A DNA stretch of 64,000 bases from Paenibacillus harenae. GTDB taxonomy: Bacteria > Bacillota > Bacilli > Paenibacillales > Paenibacillaceae. The notes beneath the pieces are model-generated. The model made no database searches, was not told where the DNA came from, and worked only from the letters and a program-made list of their open reading frames with translations. The position numbers and the translations under genes are program-made. Shown here piece after piece: positions 1-9,220 of the stretch. The stretch is from NCBI RefSeq assembly GCF_030812415.1, contig NZ_JAUSST010000007.1, positions 62,001 to 126,000 on the forward strand, given 5' to 3'. Positions within the stretch are counted from its first letter, which is position 1. Every line of letters begins with the position of its first letter.

Positions 1-104
1 GCTTTAAACGGGCTCATGCAAGAATTCTCATTGACGTTTACACTGTCACAAATCGGATCCTTACGTTGTTATATGCGTAAAAAATGTAATGGAGATGATG
101 AGAG

Positions 105-1289
105 ATGAACGACTTAACATGCATTATCATTGGAGGCGGCCATGCAGGGCTTGGGGCGCTCAAAGCAATAAAGGAAGAGACCAGAGGCATGGCGCACGGA
201 CAGCGTATTCGGTTTGTTCTGATCGACAAGCAGCCCGGTCATGTGCGCAAAGTGATGTTGTTCCGGCCGGCCGCAGGCGAGGAAGAGATTATGGTCCCAT
301 GGACGCGTTATTGTTCAGAAGGAGTCGGATTCTTGCAAGGTACGGTTACTTCCGTAGATAGTAAGGCAAAACGGATTCGATATACGGATGCGCAAGGAAA
401 TGATGCCCGAATTCATTATGACCTTTCAGTAGTTGCGGCCGGAAGCATTGTTCGTCGACCGGATCCCGATAAGGGAGGGATCGCCTTGACCGACCCGCAA
501 GCCGCGGCGGACATCCGGGAGCGCTGGCGTGCCAATCTGCGGAAGGCTGCCGTCGAGACGAACCCTGAGGAACGAAAGCGACTTATGACAATCGCGGTTG
601 CGGGGGCGGGCATCAGCGGCATCGAGACGTCCGCCGAGCTGGTGCTGGCCATGCGGAAGGAAGCGGCGGCACTAGGACTGAATCCGTCCGATATCTCCGT
701 CTATTTGTTAAATGCGAACGAGCAGCTGTTCCCGGAAGGGCCGGAAAAAGTCGGACGAAAGTTGGAGATGACGCTCAGAGAATGTGGCGTGACAGTGCTT
801 CACAATCGTAAGGCAATGCGGGAGCAAGCAGGAGTGTTGACGCTCAGCAACAGTGATCGTCTGCCGGTTGGCCTGTGTATATGGACGATTGGTCTGATAC
901 CGAATCCGGCCCTCCGCAGCATGGGCTTGCCGCTTGCTTCTGAAGGTAAAGTGCTGGTGGATGAATGTTATCGCGTCCAAGGGATGTCGGGCGTATACAG
1001 CATTGGCGATTGTGCGAGAATCGTCGATCCGAGTACCGGCAAGGCAGATCAGATGACGTGCAAAGAAGCAGGGCCGCAGGCGTTAAGACTGGGAAAAATC
1101 GTGATGGCTGATCTGGAGGGCAGTTCCGCGCCGGTTCACAAATCTTTTTTGGATACCTTCGGCATCGGCCTTGGGCAAAATCGCGGGTTGATGTGGGTAC
1201 GCAAATGGGGACTTGATATCATCGTAACGGGGAAGCTTGCGTGGAAAGTCAAAAAGCTGGGATGGGATTTTGCTAGCTGGCTCCGATAG
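105..1289 (+). CDS. NAD(P)/FAD-dependent oxidoreductase, NDH-2-like
   Basis: A 394-residue pyridine nucleotide-disulfide oxidoreductase family flavoprotein. It opens with the FAD dinucleotide-binding motif IIGGGHAGLGA (residues 8-18), has a second Rossmann motif AVAGAGISGIE at about 165-175 for NAD(P)H, and a late FAD motif with SIGDCAR (about 305-311). This layout and length fit type II NADH dehydrogenases and related single-subunit quinone reductases, which oxidise NADH at the inner membrane face. A tail rich in Trp and Lys (about 360-394) could give the membrane contact usual in that family. The start follows GGAGATGATGAG. An imperfect dyad TTACG-N10-CGTAA at 61-80 lies just upstream and could be an operator. 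The exact electron acceptor cannot be read from sequence. Confidence 0.85.
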   Translation: MNDLTCIIIGGGHAGLGALKAIKEETRGMAHGQRIRFVLIDKQPGHVRKVMLFRPAAGEEEIMVPWTRYCSEGVGFLQGTVTSVDSKAKRIRYTDAQGNDARIHYDLSVVAAGSIVRRPDPDKGGIALTDPQAAADIRERWRANLRKAAVETNPEERKRLMTIAVAGAGISGIETSAELVLAMRKEAAALGLNPSDISVYLLNANEQLFPEGPEKVGRKLEMTLRECGVTVLHNRKAMREQAGVLTLSNSDRLPVGLCIWTIGLIPNPALRSMGLPLASEGKVLVDECYRVQGMSGVYSIGDCARIVDPSTGKADQMTCKEAGPQALRLGKIVMADLEGSSAPVHKSFLDTFGIGLGQNRGLMWVRKWGLDIIVTGKLAWKVKKLGWDFASWLR

Positions 1290-1311
1290 AAGGTGCACTA
1301 TTGTAAAGTGA

Positions 1312-1344
1312 AATCCCCGCCGGCTTCGGCTGGCGGGGATTTTT
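1312..1344 (+). terminator. Rho-independent terminator
   Basis: A GC-rich hairpin with arms ATCCCCGCC and GGCGGGGAT around a CTTCGG-type loop is followed by TTTTT. It closes the flavoprotein transcript. Confidence 0.9.
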
Positions 1345-1347
1345 GTG

Positions 1348-1827
1348 TTAGCTTAACGGTATAGCATCAATTACCACTATTATAGGTTTACTTCTTAGCT
1401 CCTCAATTTCTTCGTAATCATAAGCCTCTAAATAATATACAAGTTTATCATTTGGCTGGACTATTGTGGTATATACTTGTGCAACGCCGTCCGAGATCGG
1501 CTTCGGATTTGGATCCAGAATGCCTCCAGCATCATAAACCCAGGCTAGGATTTTTAAATCTCCTGGTGGTGGAAAAATTCTTATTGTTACCTTAAGTGGC
1601 TTGCCGCTAATGTTTGTCCAATCACCTATAGGACCATAGTCCGTAAAATAACCAATTCTCCCAATGGTACGGTGCTTTGAGGTGCGGACTTCCGGATTGT
1701 AATCTCCCGGTTTCTCGTCGAGCCATAACCCGGAAGAAGCGGAAGCCGTTCCTGCGGTTATCATAAACAGACAAAAACCAACCAACGCAGCGGCCATTAA
1801 CATTTTTATTCTCTTCAAATCCAACAC
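1348..1827 (-). CDS. Secreted protein of unknown function
   Basis: 159 residues with a typical Sec signal peptide: basic start, hydrophobic stretch at about 9-27, and an Ala-Ser-Ala cleavage region near residue 30. The mature part is short and rich in aromatic and beta-branched residues, with no cysteine and no motif I recognise. The start is a GTG preceded by GGGGGAG; a TTG directly after it is possible. It lies alone, convergent with the flavoprotein gene. No function is assigned. Confidence 0.7.
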   Translation of the reverse strand: MLDLKRIKMLMAAALVGFCLFMITAGTASASSGLWLDEKPGDYNPEVRTSKHRTIGRIGYFTDYGPIGDWTNISGKPLKVTIRIFPPPGDLKILAWVYDAGGILDPNPKPISDGVAQVYTTIVQPNDKLVYYLEAYDYEEIEELRSKPIIVVIDAIPLS

Positions 1828-2156
1828 TCACTCTCCCCCAACTAAAGATTGAGTTTATTATCCTACTTGGATAATAATTTGTTAATATGTACCAAGGACT
1901 AGTTTTTGTTGATATATGTCGGTAGAGTTTTATTAATAAAATTTGCCGGCGAATTGTTACGATATTAATGACGAAACGTCCCTTATTTTCTCAGTCTAAA
2001 AGAGGTTGGGCGCCTTGTCCGCATATTCCGAGAACGTCGGTACATAATGAAAATTTCCCAAGAGCAAGCGAAAGGACCTCCTATCCCGCTATAACAGCGG
2101 ATGAGGTCCTCTTTTTATTCAGCGTTCCGTACTATGTGGTTTGGCGCTGTCTTGCT
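1828..2156. other. Intergenic stretch with an inverted repeat
   Basis: No convincing gene is seen here. The first part is AT-rich and would carry the promoter of the small secreted protein on the minus strand. The only other structure is the terminator-like hairpin at 2073-2116. Confidence 0.6.
2073..2116. terminator. Terminator-like hairpin downstream of the GH-D glycosidase
   Basis: Arms AGGACCTC and GAGGTCCT enclose an inner CCGCT/AGCGG stem. A T-rich tail (CTTTTTATT) follows on the plus strand and a shorter one (CCTTT) on the minus strand. The glycosidase gene ends nearby on the minus strand, so it probably acts in that direction or in both. Confidence 0.65.
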
Positions 2157-5100
2157 TTAATGTTTAACGGATACTTTGTAAAGCTTCGACTGTGCGCCTT
2201 CCAAGCTGACTTCGAGACTTCCCTTCGCTTCCAGCTTCGAGCCCGTCCATGCATCCGTCAGTTGTACCCTCGAAGTTGATTTAACTCCCAGCGCCCGCGT
2301 CAGATCGACAGACTTCACCGCCTGTTCGTTCGTATAGTTGAAGATCGCGACATAGTAATCGTCCTTATCCTTCATGACGAATACTTCGGCGGCCGCTGAA
2401 CCGGTATTGCCTTCGACCGGCTGGAACGCCTTGCCGATGGTCGCGATGTCGTTCACGCGCTTGTTCGTGAGCAGCGACTTCATGAGCTCCTGCGCAACAG
2501 GATCGTTAACGTCATCCGAGCTCATATAGACCGTACCTGAGATAGCAGCTGCGTTCACTCTCGTTTGCGCGGCATTGTACGAACCGCCTTTGGCAAGCGT
2601 CATGTAATCCGGGTCGGTATAACGATAGATCGTGCCGCTCTGCCACCAGCCGTACGTCAGGTTGTTAAGCTGATATTCAGTGCGGCCAAGCGATCCATCG
2701 ATGTCGCACGATATGCGTCTCGCATGGGCATATTGGCTCGGGAACAGGGGAGCGATCGACGCGCTGATGAACATGCGGCCTTCGAGCACTTTGTTGATAT
2801 GCGCCATGCCCTGGTTATACGCTTGAATGCCCGTCTGCGCCTTCGGATCGTAATGCTGCCCTTCGAACGAGCCGTGGCTCAGGAAGTCGATCTTAATATA
2901 TTCGAAGCCGTAATCGATGAATTTCTTGAAAATATATTCGACGCGCTGCTTCGACCCCGGATGTGTCGGATCGATCGCATAAGCGCCGTCCACCTTCGGC
3001 AGCGGGTTACCGTCCGCGTCACGCAGGATGATGTCGCCGTACGTATACTTACCGTCCGTCCCTTCTACCGGCTGTGCCATATTGTCGCCCCAATAGACGA
3101 ACGGTCCATAGTAGATGCCTGCCTTCTGACCGTTTTTGCGGATTACCTTAACCGCGTCACGCAGCTGCTGCTCGGTTAGATTGTCCCAATACGAATCCAT
3201 GTTGATGTAGACCGTCCCTTTGTTCGAGAACGTCTTCTGCAAGTTGTCCTTGAAAAAGTTCGATACGCTGACGACCTTGTCGTAGCTTAGCGAGCTTTCA
3301 TACGCTCCCCAGCTATTCCAGCCGACCGGCACCCCGGATGGCACTCCGCGGTCGAACTTCAAAGGCGGAGCGACAGCGGCATTCGCCTGTCCGTAGCTCT
3401 CAAGCCCGCTGCGGTAATCGCTATAATAGCCGACAGCGATCTGCGGCGATGTGATCGTCTTGCCCGACACCTTGCCATGCGGCAGCGTGTCATGAGTGGA
3501 GGTTTGCGATGTGAAACCGCCGTACACCTTCAGTTTATTGAGGCGGTCGTTCGACCCGCTCCAGTAAATGCCGGTCTTCCACGTATCATGCGTCACCGAT
3601 CCGATAACGAGTCCGCCGCGGCTGACGTTGTCGTAGATCGCCGTCATCTCCGAGCTGACGTAATTGTTGTTGTTCAGCGGCGTATTGATTGTCCGCGCTT
3701 GGTAACGCGACCACATATCGTTGTCGAACGGCGTGATAAGGACGCGATTGTCCCCGTAGCTGCCAATGTCTATGCCACCCTTGGCGTTAACAACGAGCGG
3801 AGCTGTATCGCTGGCGCTCATCTCCAAGCTGCCGACAATCTGCTGCGATACAAGGAAGTAAGGCCGATCTTCGTATAGCTGGTACGTCTGCTTCATCGTC
3901 GGAAGACCCTCGCTGCTGTTCTCGATTGTAATACGGACGCCCTTGCCGTGTCCGTCCTTGATCTTCTCGACTTCGCTTAGCTTGAAGACATGCTCGCCGT
4001 ACTGGCGGCTATCGAGCAGTTGATCCTCCAGCTGTGCGGTCGCATAAGCACCCTTGACGATCGTCTTGTCCCCCCATGCGTAAGCGGACAAGCCCGATTC
4101 CGTATTGTACGTAATGCTGTATGAATGGGTCGAGAACACGGCCCCTTTCTCGTGAGCGTTCACTTTAATCGAACCATGCTTCGCCGTGCCGATGACGCCG
4201 CCGATCTGGCCAATATCGTCGATTGGACCGGGATCCTCGCCCGAACCACCCGCTTTGGCAAGCTCGATCTTATCGATGTCGGGCGACCAGCCGCCGTCGT
4301 CATCGAACGTAATCGTATTCATTCCAGCCTGAAGCTCCACTTCGACTGTGAATATACCAAGCGTATCCCAATCGGCTGTCTTCGGCAGCGCGTAGTTCTC
4401 GGATAGTCCGTCGTTCACCTTAATGGAGACAGGACGAGGGTCGCCCGATACATACGAGATGCTCAGCGTATAGACGCCGGCTTCCTCAGCGGCTATATCT
4501 CGGAACTGCAGCGTCGAACCGCCCCACAGATTGCCTACCTTAAGGCCTCCTGAACAGCCTGTTGCCGGCTGACAAGCAGATACCGCGGCATTGCCTGTCC
4601 GTACGTTCACGGCAGCTTCCGCCTCGTAGCCAGTGGACGGCCCTCCCGGCCCTCCCGTGCCGGATTTGCTGAGCACGATCCGATCGATATCCGGCGAATA
4701 ACCGCCTTCGTCGTCGAAGCGGATTGCGTTGCTGCCCGCCTGCAATTCAAGCTCGATCGCGTACGTGCCAAGCGTCTCCCAATCCGCCGTGCGCGGGAGT
4801 TCGTAATGATCGCCTGCACCGCCGTTCACGCTAACGGCGAAAGATCTCGGATCGCCCGAGATGTAGTGCACCGTCATCGTATATATGCCCGCCTCATCAA
4901 CGGTAAGGCCGTTCATCGTTAGCGACGAGCCGTCCCATAGCCCGCCGACGGCCATGCCGCCTGAGCACTCGGTAGCCTCTGCGCATGTTTTGCGTTCTGC
5001 CCTGCCGGACAGCACATGGCCTTCCGCTTCCGCTTCGAACGAATAACTGTCGTCCGCTTGGACAGCAGCCGTGCTTGCAGCTTCGACGCTCCGATCGGCC

Positions 5101-5198
5101 TGCCTCCACGGAGTCAGATAGACCGTCTGCATAAGCAATACGGCCGCAAGCAGTACGAGCCAGACTCGCGGAGATCGCAATCTTTTTTTGTTAACCAT
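2157..5198 (-). CDS. Secreted clan GH-D glycosidase (GH27/GH36-like) with two CBM35-like modules
   Basis: 1013 residues. A signal peptide covers about residues 1-41. Two homologous modules of about 130 residues follow (about 50-180 and 190-315), each with FEAEAE or YEAEAA, SGG, GxYT, YxSGDPR and a closing FDDEGG/FDDDGG..PDID..; this is the pattern of family 35/6-like carbohydrate-binding modules. The catalytic part has GWNSWG, YxNMDSYW, the nucleophile motif YIKIDF (Asp about 771) and SCDIDG (Asp about 832), as in alpha-galactosidase-type GH27/GH36 enzymes. A beta-rich C-terminal domain ends the protein. The start follows AGGAGG. The exact substrate (alpha-galactoside or beta-L-arabinopyranoside) is open. 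The next gene upstream on the same strand is a GH95 enzyme, which suggests joint glycan breakdown. Confidence 0.85.
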   Translation of the reverse strand: MVNKKRLRSPRVWLVLLAAVLLMQTVYLTPWRQADRSVEAASTAAVQADDSYSFEAEAEGHVLSGRAERKTCAEATECSGGMAVGGLWDGSSLTMNGLTVDEAGIYTMTVHYISGDPRSFAVSVNGGAGDHYELPRTADWETLGTYAIELELQAGSNAIRFDDEGGYSPDIDRIVLSKSGTGGPGGPSTGYEAEAAVNVRTGNAAVSACQPATGCSGGLKVGNLWGGSTLQFRDIAAEEAGVYTLSISYVSGDPRPVSIKVNDGLSENYALPKTADWDTLGIFTVEVELQAGMNTITFDDDGGWSPDIDKIELAKAGGSGEDPGPIDDIGQIGGVIGTAKHGSIKVNAHEKGAVFSTHSYSITYNTESGLSAYAWGDKTIVKGAYATAQLEDQLLDSRQYGEHVFKLSEVEKIKDGHGKGVRITIENSSEGLPTMKQTYQLYEDRPYFLVSQQIVGSLEMSASDTAPLVVNAKGGIDIGSYGDNRVLITPFDNDMWSRYQARTINTPLNNNNYVSSEMTAIYDNVSRGGLVIGSVTHDTWKTGIYWSGSNDRLNKLKVYGGFTSQTSTHDTLPHGKVSGKTITSPQIAVGYYSDYRSGLESYGQANAAVAPPLKFDRGVPSGVPVGWNSWGAYESSLSYDKVVSVSNFFKDNLQKTFSNKGTVYINMDSYWDNLTEQQLRDAVKVIRKNGQKAGIYYGPFVYWGDNMAQPVEGTDGKYTYGDIILRDADGNPLPKVDGAYAIDPTHPGSKQRVEYIFKKFIDYGFEYIKIDFLSHGSFEGQHYDPKAQTGIQAYNQGMAHINKVLEGRMFISASIAPLFPSQYAHARRISCDIDGSLGRTEYQLNNLTYGWWQSGTIYRYTDPDYMTLAKGGSYNAAQTRVNAAAISGTVYMSSDDVNDPVAQELMKSLLTNKRVNDIATIGKAFQPVEGNTGSAAAEVFVMKDKDDYYVAIFNYTNEQAVKSVDLTRALGVKSTSRVQLTDAWTGSKLEAKGSLEVSLEGAQSKLYKVSVKH

Positions 5199-5230
5199 TC
5201 GTCATTTCCTCCTATTCGTTGCACGAATTT

Positions 5231-5244
5231 GCGAAGCGCTTTCA
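5231..5244 (-). promoter_or_regulatory. Possible catabolite-responsive (cre-like) element
   Basis: The minus strand reads TGAAAGCGCTTCGC, which matches the first 11 positions of the CcpA cre consensus but not the last three. It lies about 35 bases upstream of the secreted glycosidase start, where CcpA control would make sense. This is a pattern match only. Confidence 0.35.
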
Positions 5245-5365
5245 ATCTCACTTTCAATGTAAAACAGCGGACAAGCCCAAACAATCCCAATATTTAACGA
5301 TCGATAACCCAAACCGCAGTATTTAGGGGCCGTTCTTTCGAACGCCCCCCGACCGTCGTATTGTC

Positions 5366-7696
5366 CTAATCCCTTTTTGCTGCTATATCCCTAACATTCA
5401 ATCCATGATCTAGTCTGCGGCTTTTTCCTGCCTCTAGCACCATTTGAACGGTTTGGCTTCCGTATCTCACGCTCACCTCGCAGGCTTGGTAAGCCTTAAT
5501 GACCGCTCCGCTGAGACGCCCGCTCTCCCAAGCTGCATCGACCTCGATACCGCCTTTCGCTCTAAGCCCGCGATAAGAACCGCTAGCCCAATCTTGCGGA
5601 AGCGCGGGCAACAGGTGAATCACGCCGGCATGGCTTTGCAGCAGCATATCGGCGATGGCCGCCGTGCCGCCGAAGTTGCCGTCGATGACGAAAATGTTCG
5701 TCTCCGCTCCGGCCACGCCCGGCTTCGAGTACGAGAGCAGGTTGTCGAAGCACAGTTCGCCGATCAGATGTCTGACGTGACTCGCCGCTCGATCGCCGTC
5801 ATGCAGGCGAGAGAATCCCGTCGCGAACAGTGCCGCCGTAAATTCGATATCCTCCAATTCTCCCTGCTGCATGCGCCCAAGCAGCGTATTCCGAATAGCT
5901 TCAGCCAGTTCCGGCGTCTGCTTGGGATCGATCTGGCTGCCCGGATACAAGCCGTACAAATGCGAGAAATGCCGATGCTCCGGCTGCGCCTCTTCATAGT
6001 CTTCCAGCCACTCCTGCAGCTGTCCCCGCTTCCCGATCATAAGCGGAGGCAGCAGGCGAATCGCTGCACGCAGCTGCGCGCGAAACTCGGCATCGATCTG
6101 CAATTGCTCTGCCGCTTCCAAGCAGAAAACAAATAAGTCGTGCACCAGCATCTGATCCATCGTGGTGCCCATCGACAGCTGCTGTGCTCCGTCTTCGGGA
6201 GCACCCGGGAAGAAACTGTTTTCCGGCGAATTCGAAGGACCGGTCACCAGCCAGCCGTACTTCGGATGCACGGTCATGTAGTCGAGGAAGAAGAGCGCCG
6301 CCTGCTTCATGACCGGATAGGCTTGGCGAGTCAGGAACTGACGGTCCAGCCCGTACTCGTAATGCTCTTTCATATGCATCGCAATCCATAGGCCTCCGGT
6401 TACGTTGAGCCCCCACGACGTCTCCCAGCCTGGCGATGCGAAGCCCCAAGCGTTCGAGAAGACATGCGCAACCCAGCCGTCCGCGCCGTAAAAGTCGGTC
6501 GCCGCTGCCCTTCCGGCCTCGGCAAGACGCTCGATATAGTTCATCAAAGGCACATGACACTCAGCCAAATTGCTTATTTCCGTCGGATAATAGTTCATCT
6601 GCGTATTCACATCGAGATGGTAGTCGCAGCTCCAAGCCATGCGGTTCGCTTCCCCGTCATTCCATATGCCTTGCAAGTTAAGCGGCAGCGGCGAATCTTC
6701 GCGCGATCCCGCAATCGTCAAGTAACGTCCGTATTGATAAAACAGCGCGATAAGCGCCAGATCGCCGGTCTGTCCGCTCCGCAAGCGTCTGATCCGTACA
6801 TCGGTCGGTAGCTCAGCAAGCTCTGCCGGACTGTCGAGCCCAAGGCTAACTCGCCCGTACAACGACCGGTAATCGGCAACATGGCTCTCCTTTAGCTTCT
6901 CAAAGCCTAACGTCGTTGCCGCTTCTACCTTCTCTCTGCTCTCCTTAAGCCAGCCGTCATCGTTCTCGCGTCCGAAATCGGTCGCGACCGCGAAATAGAT
7001 GACCGCCGCATCCGCCCCCTCAACTGTCAATTGTCCGTCTTCGCTTAGCAGCTTCCCGCCCTCGATGGCGACTCGCGCAAGCCCTTGCGCCATTACTCCG
7101 CATGTCCCGTCGCTATGAATGCTTTCCGTCGCTTGGGCGCGGAAGCCGATGCTTTCGCCGTCCTCTTCGTTCCACGCCGCGAACGTATCCGTCCTCCCCT
7201 GCAACCGCAAGGTGAATGATACTTTTCCTTTGCGCTCGCCTGCGATGCGCGCCGCGACGACGCCGTCGGCATGGGATGCGAAATATTCCCGCTGAATCGG
7301 AACAGCGTCCTGACCGCGATACGAAATAGAAGCTACCGCTGTTTCCAGATCCAGTTCGCGCATCAGCCCCTCGCCCTCATGCGCGTAAGTAATCAAGACG
7401 TCGCACAGCGACAAGTTCGTTCCGAAGTTTCCTTTCTTCGGCTGCAGCGTCTCCTTGGCCAGCTTGTCGCCTTCGGCGTAATCGCCGCGAAAGAACGCCT
7501 CCCTCATCTGCGCCAGCTTCTCCTTGGCGTTAGGCGCACCGCCGAAACGCTCGCTTTTGCCTGACCAGAACGTAATCTCCGTCATGTTCCATGTTTCATG
7601 GCCAGCGCCGCCGTGCAAGACAGCCCCTAATCGTCCGTTGCCAAGCGGCAGCCCTTGCGACCAGTCTTTTCCCGGTCCGTTGTATAGCAATTTCAT
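5366..7696 (-). CDS. GH95 family glycosidase (alpha-L-fucosidase / alpha-L-galactosidase type)
   Basis: 776 residues with the GH95 signatures in order: GLPLGNGRLGA (about 15-25) and ITFWSGK at the N-terminal beta domain, then DYHLDVNTQMNYYPTEISNL and HFSHLYGLYPG in the helical barrel, and NFGGTAAIADMLLQS near the end. Length fits the family. There is no signal peptide, so it should act in the cytoplasm on imported oligosaccharides, unlike the secreted GH-D enzyme downstream. The start follows GAGGGG. It is divergent from the AraC regulator and probably controlled by it. GH95 enzymes hydrolyse alpha-1,2-fucosyl or alpha-galactosyl linkages by inversion; which one applies here is not readable. 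Confidence 0.88.
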   Translation of the reverse strand: MKLLYNGPGKDWSQGLPLGNGRLGAVLHGGAGHETWNMTEITFWSGKSERFGGAPNAKEKLAQMREAFFRGDYAEGDKLAKETLQPKKGNFGTNLSLCDVLITYAHEGEGLMRELDLETAVASISYRGQDAVPIQREYFASHADGVVAARIAGERKGKVSFTLRLQGRTDTFAAWNEEDGESIGFRAQATESIHSDGTCGVMAQGLARVAIEGGKLLSEDGQLTVEGADAAVIYFAVATDFGRENDDGWLKESREKVEAATTLGFEKLKESHVADYRSLYGRVSLGLDSPAELAELPTDVRIRRLRSGQTGDLALIALFYQYGRYLTIAGSREDSPLPLNLQGIWNDGEANRMAWSCDYHLDVNTQMNYYPTEISNLAECHVPLMNYIERLAEAGRAAATDFYGADGWVAHVFSNAWGFASPGWETSWGLNVTGGLWIAMHMKEHYEYGLDRQFLTRQAYPVMKQAALFFLDYMTVHPKYGWLVTGPSNSPENSFFPGAPEDGAQQLSMGTTMDQMLVHDLFVFCLEAAEQLQIDAEFRAQLRAAIRLLPPLMIGKRGQLQEWLEDYEEAQPEHRHFSHLYGLYPGSQIDPKQTPELAEAIRNTLLGRMQQGELEDIEFTAALFATGFSRLHDGDRAASHVRHLIGELCFDNLLSYSKPGVAGAETNIFVIDGNFGGTAAIADMLLQSHAGVIHLLPALPQDWASGSYRGLRAKGGIEVDAAWESGRLSGAVIKAYQACEVSVRYGSQTVQMVLEAGKSRRLDHGLNVRDIAAKRD

Positions 7697-7853
7697 AGCC
7701 CGTATCCCCTCGCTTTTTTTGATCGATCGTCCTTTGCCTCGAATCAGCCACTATCGTAAAATCCGCCATTATTGTACCATTGAAGAACGATTCCGTATTT
7801 GACCGCCTATCCTATCAGTTGACGAATAATCCGCCATCATAAGGAGACGCTCT

Positions 7854-8726
7854 ATGAAAAAATTAAACGAATTAAAGCCATTCCTCGGAGACTCCATGCG
7901 TTACTTATACGATGGCAGCTGGAACGAGAAGCTGCGCGTATGCAGCGTCTACGCCTTTCATCTGTTCGAGGACGGCCCGGGCGAGATGGAAGTGAACGGC
8001 AAGCTGTACCCGATCGAGCGGAAGACGCTTATTTTTTTGCGGCCCAGCGAGCCGCATGCGTTTCATGTAAAGGCGGGACAGCCCCTCTCCTCTTACAATC
8101 TCTATTGCGATATGTGGACGACGGATGCGGCCAGCCCGGTCTCGCTTAACCGGCATTTCATACATGCTCCCGAGCCATTCAAGTTCGAGACCGTCTCGGC
8201 AGAGGAGACTTGTCCAGAGCTCGACACGCTCCCAAGCCGCTTCACGCTTCAGCCGTTTCCATGGCTATACGACTCGTTCGTGACGCTTGCCAAGCTATTC
8301 GAGGAAACCCGCCGCTACCGCGCCGAGCTCGCGAACAGCCTGCTGTATGCCTGGATGCTTAGCTGGTACAATGCCGTTCATACCCGTCAGCCGAGCGACT
8401 ATCGGATCGTCAAGCTGCTCGCTCATCTGGACGCGCACCCGGAGGAGCGATCGTCGGTTGATGCGTGGTCGGCCATGTGCGGTCTGAAGCGCTCTTATTT
8501 CCATGCGCTGTTCCAACGCGAGACCGGCTACTCGCCCAGCGCCTACCGCCATAGGCTGCTTATGAAACGGGCTGCTCATCTCCTGATCGAGACCAGCCTC
8601 TCCGTTACCGACATCGCGGACAAGCTCGGATACGCGTCCATCCACCCGTTTACCCGCCAATTCAGCTCTTTCCACGGCGTCAGCCCGCGTGCTTATAGGT
8701 TTCAGTCCAGAGGTGCGGATCGCTAA
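7854..8726 (+). CDS. AraC family transcriptional regulator
   Basis: 290 residues. The N-terminal part is a cupin-like sensing domain (motif GEMEVNGKLYPIERKTL and RPSEPHAFHV). The C-terminal 100 residues hold the two helix-turn-helix motifs of AraC/XylS regulators, ending in ADKLGYASIHPFTRQFSSF and GVSPRAYR. The start follows AAGGAGA. It is divergent from the GH95 gene with about 157 bases between, the usual arrangement for a local activator of sugar-degradation genes. The ligand is unknown, probably a sugar freed by the glycosidases. Confidence 0.9.
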   Translation: MKKLNELKPFLGDSMRYLYDGSWNEKLRVCSVYAFHLFEDGPGEMEVNGKLYPIERKTLIFLRPSEPHAFHVKAGQPLSSYNLYCDMWTTDAASPVSLNRHFIHAPEPFKFETVSAEETCPELDTLPSRFTLQPFPWLYDSFVTLAKLFEETRRYRAELANSLLYAWMLSWYNAVHTRQPSDYRIVKLLAHLDAHPEERSSVDAWSAMCGLKRSYFHALFQRETGYSPSAYRHRLLMKRAAHLLIETSLSVTDIADKLGYASIHPFTRQFSSFHGVSPRAYRFQSRGADR

Positions 8727-9220
8727 CTGTGGCACGAGTACGATTAGCGTCACTCCGGGAAAGTAAAGGTCTCCAACGCCAAAAAAGCCTTGATTAGCTC
8801 CATTTCGGAAGCTATTCAAAGCTTTTTCCGCAAAAAGATATTTTCCGCTCTATTAGTTGCCTGTAAGGACACTATTCGCCCACATTATGCGTGCAGCGGC
8901 CGATTAGTGCTCAAAATTAACACTAGGTATGACAAAAGATTGGCCCACGTCGACAATTGTTGGACTGTCACCCTCGGCCTTACGGACACAGAAGCCCTTA
9001 TCTGCAGCAAAATCGCAGTTAGAGGCAAGCTGCGGACACTAGATACCCTAACGAAGAAAAAATCAGCTTCTGCAGCTTATTTCCTAGCGATTAAAGTCTT
9101 GCGTGTCCGCAAGCTTACTCCAAACGCCCCTCATCGCTTTACTAGGGTCCCCTCAGTCCTTAGCCGCTTAAGCAACGTTGGATCAGCAGCGCGGGCGCCG
9201 ATTCGCGCTGTACTACCGCA
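8727..9220. repeat. Non-coding interval with recurring short motifs
   Basis: About 490 bases with no gene. The octamer GGACACTA occurs at 8867-8874 and 9034-9041, and its core GTGTCC appears inverted at 9103-9108 inside a CTTGCG-N4-CGCAAG hairpin (9098-9113). GATTAG and close variants recur at irregular spacing. One plus-strand frame stays open here but has no coding character and runs antisense into the DUF72 gene. It looks like an intergenic repeat element rather than simple spacer. Confidence 0.5.

Noticed and set aside
5444-6136. Plus-strand frame of 230 codons inside the GH95 gene
   Set aside because: It is an antisense shadow of a gene with unmistakable family motifs.
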